From Sandaracinomonas limnophila (GTDB lineage Bacteria > Bacteroidota > Bacteroidia > Cytophagales > Spirosomataceae), in contig NZ_SACY01000002.1 of NCBI RefSeq assembly GCF_004005965.1, forward strand, positions 248,001-312,000: a DNA stretch of 64,000 bases, read 5' to 3'. The notes beneath the pieces are model-generated. The model did not search any database. It was not told where the DNA came from and saw only the letters and a list, made by a program, of their open reading frames with translations. Made by a program: the position numbers and the translations under genes. Below, piece after piece: positions 34,522 through 42,217 of the stretch (positions are counted from its first letter, which is position 1; every line of letters starts with the position of its first letter).

Positions 34522-35076
34522 TTAGTCTTGAAAAATCACAATGCGGTCTGTGCGAACAACATTGCTTTGATGAAATGCATTGTCAACTATTTTAATATCA
34601 AATTGTAAGGTGTCATTTTTAGGAGTAAATAAAGGCGAATAACCCTTGTAAAAAGCATAGGCAAACTGGGAGGAGTAATCGACTGTTCCTTCAATGGCCC
34701 TTGTTTTTCCAGATTGGTTAAATTTAAAATTCATTCGCCCACCTAAAGCCGGATTCAAATTCAAAGCAACCGGTTTATTGTTTTTAATGATGTAGGCATC
34801 CACAATAAAGTTTTTGAAATCTTTATAGGCAGCATTGGCTTTTACTTCAGCTTCAGTAATGCCTAAATCGCCATCCCCATCTTTAAAATTGATACTCATA
34901 ATGAGCGAATCAATTTTAGTGGTTCCTCCGAAGCCATCTGAAGCAATTTTATTTATTTTTCGGATGGAAGCGAATGAAATTTCTGGTGTAGTAGAATAAT
35001 CAGGTTCTTGCACGCAAGAGTTGAGAGCAAGAATCGAAAGTGAAAATCCAATAAATAAAGTATAGAATTTAGGCAT
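34522..35076 (-). CDS. Lipoprotein of unknown function
   Basis: 184 aa with a lipoprotein signal (FSLSILALNSC, lipobox LNSC, Cys near residue 21). The body includes SINFKDGDGDLG, an acidic Ca-binding-like turn, followed by beta-rich sequence. It is typical of small Bacteroidota surface or periplasmic lipoproteins. It lies 5 bases upstream of DPP IV in the same orientation, so it is probably co-transcribed. Confidence 0.8.
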   Translation of the reverse strand: MPKFYTLFIGFSLSILALNSCVQEPDYSTTPEISFASIRKINKIASDGFGGTTKIDSLIMSINFKDGDGDLGITEAEVKANAAYKDFKNFIVDAYIIKNNKPVALNLNPALGGRMNFKFNQSGKTRAIEGTVDYSSQFAYAFYKGYSPLFTPKNDTLQFDIKIVDNAFHQSNVVRTDRIVIFQD

Positions 35077-35089
35077 CTTTACACATAAG

Positions 35090-35120
35090 TTCGTAAAGTT
35101 AATGATTTGCTCTAATTTTG
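35090..35120 (+). promoter_or_regulatory. Promoter of the LuxE-like gene
   Basis: TTCG (near TTTG) at 35090-35093, 19 bases, then TAATTTTG at 35113-35120, matching TTTG-N19-TAnnTTTG. The ATG is 19 bases further on. Confidence 0.65.
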
Positions 35121-35138
35121 TATAAAATTTTTACACGA

Positions 35139-36218
35139 ATGGAACTTGCACCGGAATTTTGTGAACCCATTATGCTTGATTTAAAAAAGCAGGTGCTGAC
35201 TATGCAAGAAAATCAATTCGATGAAATTGCTTTGAAAGTATTTTATTTTCAAAGTCAGTTCAATCCCATTTATGCCACCTATTTAAAATTATTGAATGTA
35301 GACCCAAAGGAGGTAAATGAAATTTCTCAAATTCCTTTTTTGCCCATTGAATTATTTAAAAATTATACCATCCAAACAGGTTTTGCACCAATTATTAAAG
35401 AATTTGAGAGTTCGGGTACCACTGGACAAATTCCATCCAAACATCCCGTTTCAGATCTAAATTTTTATCACCAAGTTGCTAAACGAATTTTTGAGGAACA
35501 ATATGAATCCTTAGAAAACTATCACATATTTGCCCTCCTACCCTCCTATTTGGAAAGAAATTCATCCTCATTGGTAGATATGATGCAATATTTTATTGCA
35601 GAGTCAAAATCGAAACTTTCCGGATTTTTTCTAAATCAATACGAAGAATTAACACAAAAAATAAAGGAGGCTATCCGAACAGATCGCAAAATTTGGTTGA
35701 TGGGCGTAACCTTTGGCTTACTCGATTGGCAAGAAACCCAAACCGATTTTTCCTTTTTACAGGAAGCCATTGCCAAAAATCAACTCATGATTATGGAAAC
35801 CGGAGGAATGAAAGGAAGACGGGAAGAATTGACAAGACAACAAGTTCACGAAATCATCCAACAAAAAATGGGGGTTCAACAGGTGGGTTCAGAATATGGA
35901 ATGACCGAATTGTTCTCTCAGGCTTATGCACCCGCCAATGGAATTTTCCAACCTGGATTTTCCATGAAAATTTTATTAAGAGAAATTACCGACCCATTTG
36001 CTTTGGTTCAAAAACCAGGAAAAGCTGGGGGAATCAAAGTAATCGATTTAGGAAATATCGACTCATGCAGTTTTATTGAAACCAAAGATTTGGGAAGCTT
36101 AGAAACAGATGGCAAAAATTTCCAAGTTTTGGGCCGATTTGATAATTCTGAAATGCGAGGCTGTAATTTAATGGTGGCTCAGGGATGGGGCACCAACCAA
36201 GAAGAACCATCTTCATAG
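35139..36218 (+). CDS. LuxE-like acyl-protein synthetase / adenylate-forming enzyme
   Basis: 359 aa. The adenylation motif EFESSGTTGQIPSKHPVSD matches the phosphate-binding loop of the LuxE/PaaK superfamily. Downstream are METGGMKGRREEL and VGSEYGMTELFSQAY, equivalent to the YGxTE core. The ATG at 35139 sits properly behind the promoter. Outside luminous bacteria this family activates a carboxylate for transfer to a carrier or another enzyme; the substrate is unknown. Its last 40 bases overlap convergent moaE. Confidence 0.82.
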   Translation: MELAPEFCEPIMLDLKKQVLTMQENQFDEIALKVFYFQSQFNPIYATYLKLLNVDPKEVNEISQIPFLPIELFKNYTIQTGFAPIIKEFESSGTTGQIPSKHPVSDLNFYHQVAKRIFEEQYESLENYHIFALLPSYLERNSSSLVDMMQYFIAESKSKLSGFFLNQYEELTQKIKEAIRTDRKIWLMGVTFGLLDWQETQTDFSFLQEAIAKNQLMIMETGGMKGRREELTRQQVHEIIQQKMGVQQVGSEYGMTELFSQAYAPANGIFQPGFSMKILLREITDPFALVQKPGKAGGIKVIDLGNIDSCSFIETKDLGSLETDGKNFQVLGRFDNSEMRGCNLMVAQGWGTNQEEPSS

Positions 36219-36598
36219 AATTCATTTTTCCAAATAGGTACTTCTTTTTTCAATTCATCAATCAACCAACGACAAGCTTCAAATGCCTCTGGTCGATGAA
36301 TAGAGGCCACCCCAATAATCACAGCAATATCTCCAATAGACAATTTACCTGTGCGATGAACTACTACGGATTTTTTAATATTCCACTTTTGTTCAGCTTG
36401 GTCGCACAACAATTCAATCTGCTTAACTGCCATTGGAGGATAGGCCTCCATTTCCAAACGCTCTACACCTTTGTCTAGATTTTTATTGCGAATGGTACCA
36501 ATAAACAGACAAATCCCACCCACCTCATCATCGCGAAGAAATTGGTATTGCTCATCTATGGAAAGCGGGGATTCTGAAAGGGCTATTTTTCTATTCAA
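36179..36598 (-). CDS. moaE: Molybdopterin synthase catalytic subunit
   Basis: 139 aa. Conserved segments: GGICLFIGTIRNKN, LEMEAYPPMAVKQI, VVHRTGKLSIGDIAVIIGVASIHR and the C-terminal WLIDELKKEVPIWKNEFYEDG with the catalytic Lys. It starts with TTG at 36598; no ATG is available before the conserved region and an in-frame stop lies 6 bases upstream. No other molybdenum-cofactor gene is adjacent, so the partner MoaD is elsewhere. Confidence 0.9.
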   Translation of the reverse strand: MNRKIALSESPLSIDEQYQFLRDDEVGGICLFIGTIRNKNLDKGVERLEMEAYPPMAVKQIELLCDQAEQKWNIKKSVVVHRTGKLSIGDIAVIIGVASIHRPEAFEACRWLIDELKKEVPIWKNEFYEDGSSWLVPHP

Positions 36599-36626
36599 TT
36601 GTTAATTATAAATTGTTAATTATTAA
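36599..36626 (+). repeat. Heptad array directly before the moaE start
   Basis: TTGTTAA, TTATAAA, TTGTTAA, TTATTAA: four 7-bp units beginning at the base next to the TTG start codon. With the octad array after it, they fill the folA-moaE gap. Confidence 0.7.
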
Positions 36627-36628
36627 AG

Positions 36629-36692
36629 TTCTTAAGTTCTTATATTCTTCAATTCTTATATTCTTCAATTCTTATATTCTTCAATTCTTTTA
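36629..36692 (+). repeat. Octad array covering the end of folA
   Basis: Eight 8-bp units TTCTT+NNN, with NNN = AAG, ATA, CAA, ATA, CAA, ATA, CAA, TTA. The folA stop codon (36665-36667) and its last seven codons (RIEEYKN) lie inside. Confidence 0.9.
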
Positions 36693-37168
36693 AAACTCTG
36701 AAAAGAATACTGATACGGATTTTTCTCATCTGTCAAACCTCTTTCTGAAGAAACCAATTTCCAAATATTTGTATCAATTTTTGGAAAAAATGCATCCCCA
36801 TCAAAAATATCATGTAAAAGAGTTAATTCAATTTCATCTACCAAAGGCAAAGCCAAATTATATATTTCTGCACCGCCAATAATAAAGGTATCTCCCCGAT
36901 GTAAACTTTTTGCTTTCAAGATTGCCTCCTCTAAAGAATGTACAATTATTACCCCTTCGGCTTGAAAATCATTTTGACGAGTAATAACGATGTTGATTCG
37001 ATTGGGTAAAGGTCTGCCAATAGACTCATAAGTCTTTCTTCCCATCACCACTACTTGTCCGGTGGTAAGTTCCTTAAAACGCTTCAAATCGGCTGGAAGA
37101 TGCCAAATGAGGGTATTGTTTTTACCAATCACCCCCTTTTCATCCGTAGCTACTAAAATTTTTAACAC
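36665..37168 (-). CDS. folA: Dihydrofolate reductase
   Basis: 167 aa from a GTG at 37168, where the conserved start LKILVATDEKGVIGKNNTLIW begins directly; upstream in-frame residues are not conserved. Motifs: WHLPADLKRFKELT, VVMGRKTYESIGRPLPNR and IIGGAEIYNLAL. It makes tetrahydrofolate. The last residues (RIEEYKN) and the stop are encoded by an octad repeat array, so the C-terminal end probably changed with array growth. Confidence 0.94.
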   Translation of the reverse strand: MLKILVATDEKGVIGKNNTLIWHLPADLKRFKELTTGQVVVMGRKTYESIGRPLPNRINIVITRQNDFQAEGVIIVHSLEEAILKAKSLHRGDTFIIGGAEIYNLALPLVDEIELTLLHDIFDGDAFFPKIDTNIWKLVSSERGLTDEKNPYQYSFQSFKRIEEYKN

Positions 37169-37218
37169 AGATATAAATTTAATTTCACAAAATAAGGGAT
37201 TTTTTGGCTTCCAACTAT

Positions 37219-37226
37219 TAACTTTG
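37219..37226 (+). promoter_or_regulatory. Likely carB -7 box
   Basis: TAACTTTG matches TAnnTTTG, 68 bases before the chosen GTG start. No well-spaced TTTG was found upstream, so support is partial. Confidence 0.45.
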
Positions 37227-37294
37227 TACAATTTTTGAGCCTCCTACAAGTTGCTCTAAAGAGTTTATTTAAAAAACTTATAAAATCCAATCAA

Positions 37295-40123
37295 GTGCCT
37301 AAAGATAATTCCATCAAATCCGTCCTTATTATTGGTTCTGGTCCCATCGTTATTGGTCAAGCCTGTGAATTCGATTATTCTGGTTCTCAAGCCGCGCGTT
37401 CTTTAAGAGAAGAGGGCATTGAAGTAATCTTAATCAATTCGAACCCGGCAACCATCATGACGGATCCATTAAATGCGGATCATGTTTATTTGAAACCCTT
37501 AGAAAAAGCATCCATCATTCACATTTTGGAGAATCACAAAATTGATGCGGTGTTGCCTACAATGGGTGGACAAACGGCCTTGAATCTTGCCATCGATTGC
37601 GATGCAGCAGGAATTTGGGAAAAATACAATGTAAGAATCATAGGTGTTGACATCAAAGCCATTGAAACCACAGAAGATCGTGAGAAATTCCGTCTGAAAA
37701 TGTTAGAAATCGGTGTGGGTGTTTGTAAGGGACGTACAGCAAAATCTTTCTTGGAAGGAAAAGAAATCGCACAAGAAACTGGCTTCCCATTGGTAATTCG
37801 TCCATCTTTTACCTTAGGAGGCACAGGGGGTGGATTCGTAAATGATCCAAAAGATTTTGATGCAGCCTTAAATAAAGGTTTACACGCTTCACCTGTTCAC
37901 GAGGTATTGGTTGAACAATCCATCATGGGTTGGAAAGAATATGAATTAGAGTTATTGCGCGATAATTTGGGTAACGTTATCATCATCTGTTCGATCGAAA
38001 ACTTTGACCCAATGGGTATTCATACTGGAGATTCCATCACGGTAGCTCCTGCTATGACTTTACCGGATACGGTTTATCAGAAAATGCGTGATATGGCCAT
38101 CAACATGATGAATGCTATCGGTAAATTCGCAGGTGGATGTAACGTTCAGTTTGCTTTGAATCCTGAAAACGATGATATCATCGCAATTGAAATCAATCCG
38201 CGTGTCAGCCGTTCCTCTGCCTTGGCATCTAAAGCAACGGGTTACCCTATTGCTAAAATTGCCGCTAAAATGGCCATTGGTTACAATTTAGATGAATTAA
38301 CAAATGCCATCACAGGCACAACATCAGCCTATTTTGAGCCAGCTTTAGACTATGTAATTGTAAAAGTTCCGCGTTGGAATTTCGATAAATTCAAAGGTGC
38401 TGATCGTTCATTAGGACTACAAATGAAATCCGTTGGAGAAACGATGGGTATTGGACGTAACTTCCAAGAGGCTTTACAAAAAGCCTGTCAAGGATTAGAA
38501 ATCAAACGTAATGGTTTGGGTGCCGATGGAAAAGAATTGAAAGACCAAGAAGCCATTTTGCATTCCTTAGCCAATCCTAGCTGGAATCGTTTATTCCATA
38601 TCTACGATGCCTTCAAAATGGGTATTTCATTCAAGACTATTTTAGAAATCACGAAAATAGACAAATGGTTCTTGAACCAAGTGGAAGATTTAGTACGCGT
38701 TGAAAAAGAATTAGAAAAATATACTTTAGCAAATGTTCCAAAAGAATTATTGGAAGAAGCTAAGCATAAAGGTTTTGCCGATCGTCAGATTGCACATGCA
38801 TTGCGCTGTTTAGAATCTGAAGTTTTTGACAAAAGAAACGGGCTTGGCATTAAGCGTTTGTACAAATGTGTTGACACTTGTGCTGCGGAATTTGAAGCAA
38901 AAACGCCATACTACTACTCAACATTTGCACAGAGTGATGCCATTCACGACAATGAATCGGTATCCTCTAACAAGAAAAAAGTTGTTGTCTTAGGCTCAGG
39001 ACCGAACCGTATTGGACAAGGTATCGAGTTTGATTACTCTTGCGTTCACGGAGTTTTAGCCGCAAAAGAAGCAGGATATGAAACGATCATGATCAACTCA
39101 AACCCTGAAACGGTTTCAACCGACTTCGACATTGCAGATAAATTATATTTTGAGCCTGTTTTCTGGGAGCATGTGTATGAAATTATTCAGCATGAGAAAC
39201 CAGAAGGAGTAATCGTTCAGTTAGGAGGACAAACTGCTTTAAAATTGGCCGAAAAACTTTCTAAATACGGTATCAAAATCATTGGAACTTCATTTGAAGC
39301 CTTAGATTTAGCTGAAGACAGAGGTGCATTTTCAACTTTGTTAAAAGATTTGAATATCCCATATCCAAAATTCGGCGTATGCGAAGATGCAGATAATGCA
39401 GTTGTTTTAGGAAGAGAATTGGGCTATCCATTATTGGTTCGTCCGAGTTATGTATTGGGTGGACAATCGATGAAGATTGTTATCAATGAGAAGGAATTAG
39501 AACAACATGTAGTCGATATTTTAAGAGATATACCAGGTAATAAAATCCTTTTGGACCACTTCTTAGAAAATGCTATTGAAGCAGAAGCTGATGCTATTTG
39601 CGATGGAGAAAATGTTTACATTATCGGCATCATGGAACATATTGAGCCTGCAGGTATTCACTCTGGTGACTCCCACTCAGTCCTTCCTCCGTTTGACTTA
39701 TCAGAAAATGTAATCAAACAAATTGAAGAGCATACCAAGAAAATTGCCGTGGCATTAAAAACTGTTGGTTTATTGAACATTCAGTTTGCCGTTAAAGATG
39801 AGGTTGTTTACATTATTGAGGCTAATCCTAGAGCATCTCGTACGGTTCCATTTATTTGCAAAGCCTACCAAGAACCTTATGTAAATTATGCAACAAAGGT
39901 GATGTTGGGCGATAAAAAAGTGACAGATTTTAACTTTAATCCGACCAAGAAAGGATACGCAATTAAGATTCCTGTATTTTCTTTCAACAAATTTCCGAAT
40001 GTAAATATGGAACTAGGACCAGAAATGAAATCCACTGGAGAAGCAATTTATTTTATCGATGATTTGAAAGATGATTTCTTCAGAAAGGTATATGCGGAAC
40101 GAAATTTGTATTTAAGTCGTTAA
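37295..40123 (+). CDS. carB: Carbamoyl-phosphate synthase large subunit, lacking the C-terminal allosteric domain
   Basis: 942 aa from a GTG at 37295, giving (V/M)PKDNSIKSVLIIGSGPIV, colinear with E. coli CarB MPKRTDIKS. An alternative TTG lies at 37235. Two homologous ATP-grasp halves are complete (GGTGGGF, RPSYVLGGQSMKI, EINPRVSRSS, EANPRASRTV). The protein stops soon after GPEMKSTGEA, where E. coli CarB continues with a ~135-residue MGS-like regulatory domain (total 1073). It synthesises carbamoyl phosphate for arginine and pyrimidines. carA is not adjacent. Confidence 0.95.
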   Translation: MPKDNSIKSVLIIGSGPIVIGQACEFDYSGSQAARSLREEGIEVILINSNPATIMTDPLNADHVYLKPLEKASIIHILENHKIDAVLPTMGGQTALNLAIDCDAAGIWEKYNVRIIGVDIKAIETTEDREKFRLKMLEIGVGVCKGRTAKSFLEGKEIAQETGFPLVIRPSFTLGGTGGGFVNDPKDFDAALNKGLHASPVHEVLVEQSIMGWKEYELELLRDNLGNVIIICSIENFDPMGIHTGDSITVAPAMTLPDTVYQKMRDMAINMMNAIGKFAGGCNVQFALNPENDDIIAIEINPRVSRSSALASKATGYPIAKIAAKMAIGYNLDELTNAITGTTSAYFEPALDYVIVKVPRWNFDKFKGADRSLGLQMKSVGETMGIGRNFQEALQKACQGLEIKRNGLGADGKELKDQEAILHSLANPSWNRLFHIYDAFKMGISFKTILEITKIDKWFLNQVEDLVRVEKELEKYTLANVPKELLEEAKHKGFADRQIAHALRCLESEVFDKRNGLGIKRLYKCVDTCAAEFEAKTPYYYSTFAQSDAIHDNESVSSNKKKVVVLGSGPNRIGQGIEFDYSCVHGVLAAKEAGYETIMINSNPETVSTDFDIADKLYFEPVFWEHVYEIIQHEKPEGVIVQLGGQTALKLAEKLSKYGIKIIGTSFEALDLAEDRGAFSTLLKDLNIPYPKFGVCEDADNAVVLGRELGYPLLVRPSYVLGGQSMKIVINEKELEQHVVDILRDIPGNKILLDHFLENAIEAEADAICDGENVYIIGIMEHIEPAGIHSGDSHSVLPPFDLSENVIKQIEEHTKKIAVALKTVGLLNIQFAVKDEVVYIIEANPRASRTVPFICKAYQEPYVNYATKVMLGDKKVTDFNFNPTKKGYAIKIPVFSFNKFPNVNMELGPEMKSTGEAIYFIDDLKDDFFRKVYAERNLYLSR

Positions 40124-40141
40124 TAGAAAAAAACAAAAGCA

Positions 40142-40393
40142 ATGCTTAAAATACTTGGACTTATTTTTTTATTCATTTATGTGATTTGGCCCTTACTGAA
40201 AATGGTTTTCAAGGGCTATATCATAACTCAGGTGCATCGCCAGCAATCTGAAAATGAGTACAGAAATAAGGCCGCTCAAAAACGAAAAGAAGGTGAGATT
40301 CATGTGGATTATGTACCTCATTCCAAAAAGAAAAATAAAGATGATCGTGATGACACAAATGATTATATCTTTTATGAAGAACTTAACGATTAA
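40142..40393 (+). CDS. Small membrane protein, DUF4834-like
   Basis: 83 aa. An N-terminal helix (LGLIFLFIYVIWPLLKMVF) is followed by a charged tail with EIHVDYVPHSKKKNKDD and a terminal acidic YEELND. This layout fits the Bacteroidota DUF4834 family of unknown function. It starts 18 bases after carB. Confidence 0.65.
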   Translation: MLKILGLIFLFIYVIWPLLKMVFKGYIITQVHRQQSENEYRNKAAQKRKEGEIHVDYVPHSKKKNKDDRDDTNDYIFYEELND

Positions 40394-40424
40394 ATTTAAT
40401 GTTTTAAATTAGGTCTTTACTTTT

Positions 40425-40745
40425 ATGAAACGTGTTTTAACTATTTATGCAATATTTATGGCCATCTTGTTTAGTCAAGATGCCGTACAATTATATGCGC
40501 AAAAATATGTTGAAATATTAGCTAAAAAATCTATTTCCTTGGTTCAAGCCTTAGATAATACTTCAGAAGACTTAGAAGACTCTTTCGAGGATGAAGGTGC
40601 AGAAGACACCTTCGAGGCATTCGCGACTAATCAGGTTTTCAATTTTTTGAATTTGTCCTATCCAATTAAATTTAAAATAAATTACAAGGATTTAACCTTA
40701 CGATCCATTTATTTGGATAAAATTACCCCACCTCCACAAGTTTAA
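40425..40745 (+). CDS. Exported protein of unknown function (106 aa)
   Basis: The N-terminal hydrophobic segment (VLTIYAIFMAILFSQ) looks like a signal peptide ending near AQKY. It is followed by an acidic stretch (NTSEDLEDSFEDEGAEDTF) and a C-terminus ending TPPPQV. No family was recognised. It heads the gene run that leads to the RND pump, with an 80-base gap to the next gene. Confidence 0.6.
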   Translation: MKRVLTIYAIFMAILFSQDAVQLYAQKYVEILAKKSISLVQALDNTSEDLEDSFEDEGAEDTFEAFATNQVFNFLNLSYPIKFKINYKDLTLRSIYLDKITPPPQV

Positions 40746-40824
40746 TTCCATTCAAGAATTAAACTCAACAAAACACAAGAAAATTTATTGAAATCAGCAG
40801 CTTGCTGTTGAAAATGATTTGAAC

Positions 40825-41100
40825 ATGAAAAAAGTTCTAGCAATAGGCCTTTTGTTTGTGCATATACAATCATTTGGCCAGAGCCTTCATCCTAACTATA
40901 AGGCTCAATTGAACAATAATTTAGAAATAAAAGATATAAAACAAGTTAAAATTAAAGAATTACCAGACCTTCTAAGTAACAAAAATTCGACGCCCAAGTA
41001 TCGAATTAAGGTGGCAAATATTTCAAAAATAGAAGAAAAGGCTAACAAACATTTAAATTACAAACAACATGCTACATCCAATAGCTCAAAAATCAAATAA
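40825..41100 (+). CDS. Small exported protein upstream of the RND adaptor
   Basis: 91 aa from ATG 40825. It has a short signal peptide (VLAIGLLFVHIQSFGQ) and a basic, lysine-rich mature part. Its 3' end overlaps the adaptor gene by 32 bases. No family was recognised; it might be a pump-associated periplasmic protein. Confidence 0.55.
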   Translation: MKKVLAIGLLFVHIQSFGQSLHPNYKAQLNNNLEIKDIKQVKIKELPDLLSNKNSTPKYRIKVANISKIEEKANKHLNYKQHATSNSSKIK

Positions 41101-42217
41101 GGTTATTCTATATTTTTTAGGCATAATCTATTTAATGGGTTCCATTTCATGCGATTCCTTCCAAAAGAAGGAATCGCAAACTGAAATTGAAGAATTAGAG
41201 ATTACAAATCCTATTCAGATTGACACCTCGATTTCCAATGAATATGTAGCAGATATTCATGCCTTTCAGAATGTTGAAATAAGGGCCAGAGTGAAGGGTT
41301 ATTTGGAAAAGGTAAACACAGATGAAGGAAAAACTGTGAAGAAAGGACAAGTACTTTTTACGATCAATAATCTAGAGTACAAAACCGAACTATTAAAATC
41401 GAAGGCAATTTTAGAACAAAGTGATGCAGAGGTAAAAGCAGCTGAAATTGAAATTCAAAATACTAAGTTATTAGTTGACAAAAAAGTCATTTCAACCAAT
41501 CAGTTATTAATTGCCAGGGCAAAATTAGATGCACTGAAAGCGAAAAGAGAGGAGGCAAGAGCCCATGTCAAATCCGATGAATTAAATGTTGATTTTTCAA
41601 CGATTCGCGCACCATTTGATGGGGTAGTTGATCGAATTCCATTTAAGGCAGGTAGTTTAATAGATGATGGAACCCTTTTAACAACACTTTCAGACACAAA
41701 AGATGTTTTTGCCTATTTCAATGTCAATGAAAATGAGTATTTGGAATTTGCGAAAAATCGCAAAACCAATGCATCAACAGTACCCGTAGAATTGAAATTA
41801 TCCAATGGAGAAACTTACCCCTTTAAAGGTCAAATTGAAACGGTTGAGGCAGAAATTGACAAATCGACTGGGAACATTGCCTTCCGGGCAAGATTTTCAA
41901 ATCCAGAAAAATTATTAAAACATGGTGCATCCGGTAAAATAGTAATGCAAAAAAAGATAAATGGATTTTGGTTAATTCCACAAAAATCAGTTTTTGAAAT
42001 TCAAGAGAAAAGTTATGTTTTCACCATGGAAAAGGATGGCAGCGTTAAGATGAAAAAACTAATCCCGACCTACCGAATTGAGCACTTTTATCTTGTAAAA
42101 AGTGGATTCAACACCTCAGATAATATTTTAATTGAAGGAGTTCAAAGCATCAAACAAGGGCAAAAAATCAAAGGAAAGTTGATAAATATCCGCCAAGTAG
42201 TAAACGACTTAAAATAA
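41069..42217 (+). CDS. RND efflux periplasmic adaptor (lipoprotein)
   Basis: A 382-aa AcrA/MexA-type membrane-fusion protein. It has a lipoprotein signal (LMGSISC), a lipoyl domain (NVEIRARVKGYLEKVNTDEG, VKKGQVLF), a coiled-coil hairpin (~100-170), FSTIRAPFDGVVDRIPFKAG, and a beta-barrel and membrane-proximal domain. Its stop codon overlaps the permease ATG by one base. Confidence 0.94.
   Translation: MLHPIAQKSNKVILYFLGIIYLMGSISCDSFQKKESQTEIEELEITNPIQIDTSISNEYVADIHAFQNVEIRARVKGYLEKVNTDEGKTVKKGQVLFTINNLEYKTELLKSKAILEQSDAEVKAAEIEIQNTKLLVDKKVISTNQLLIARAKLDALKAKREEARAHVKSDELNVDFSTIRAPFDGVVDRIPFKAGSLIDDGTLLTTLSDTKDVFAYFNVNENEYLEFAKNRKTNASTVPVELKLSNGETYPFKGQIETVEAEIDKSTGNIAFRARFSNPEKLLKHGASGKIVMQKKINGFWLIPQKSVFEIQEKSYVFTMEKDGSVKMKKLIPTYRIEHFYLVKSGFNTSDNILIEGVQSIKQGQKIKGKLINIRQVVNDLK

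Noticed and set aside
37235-37294. Upstream TTG start extending CarB by 20 residues
   Set aside because: The extension is not like CarB, whereas the GTG at 37295 gives a start colinear with the E. coli protein.
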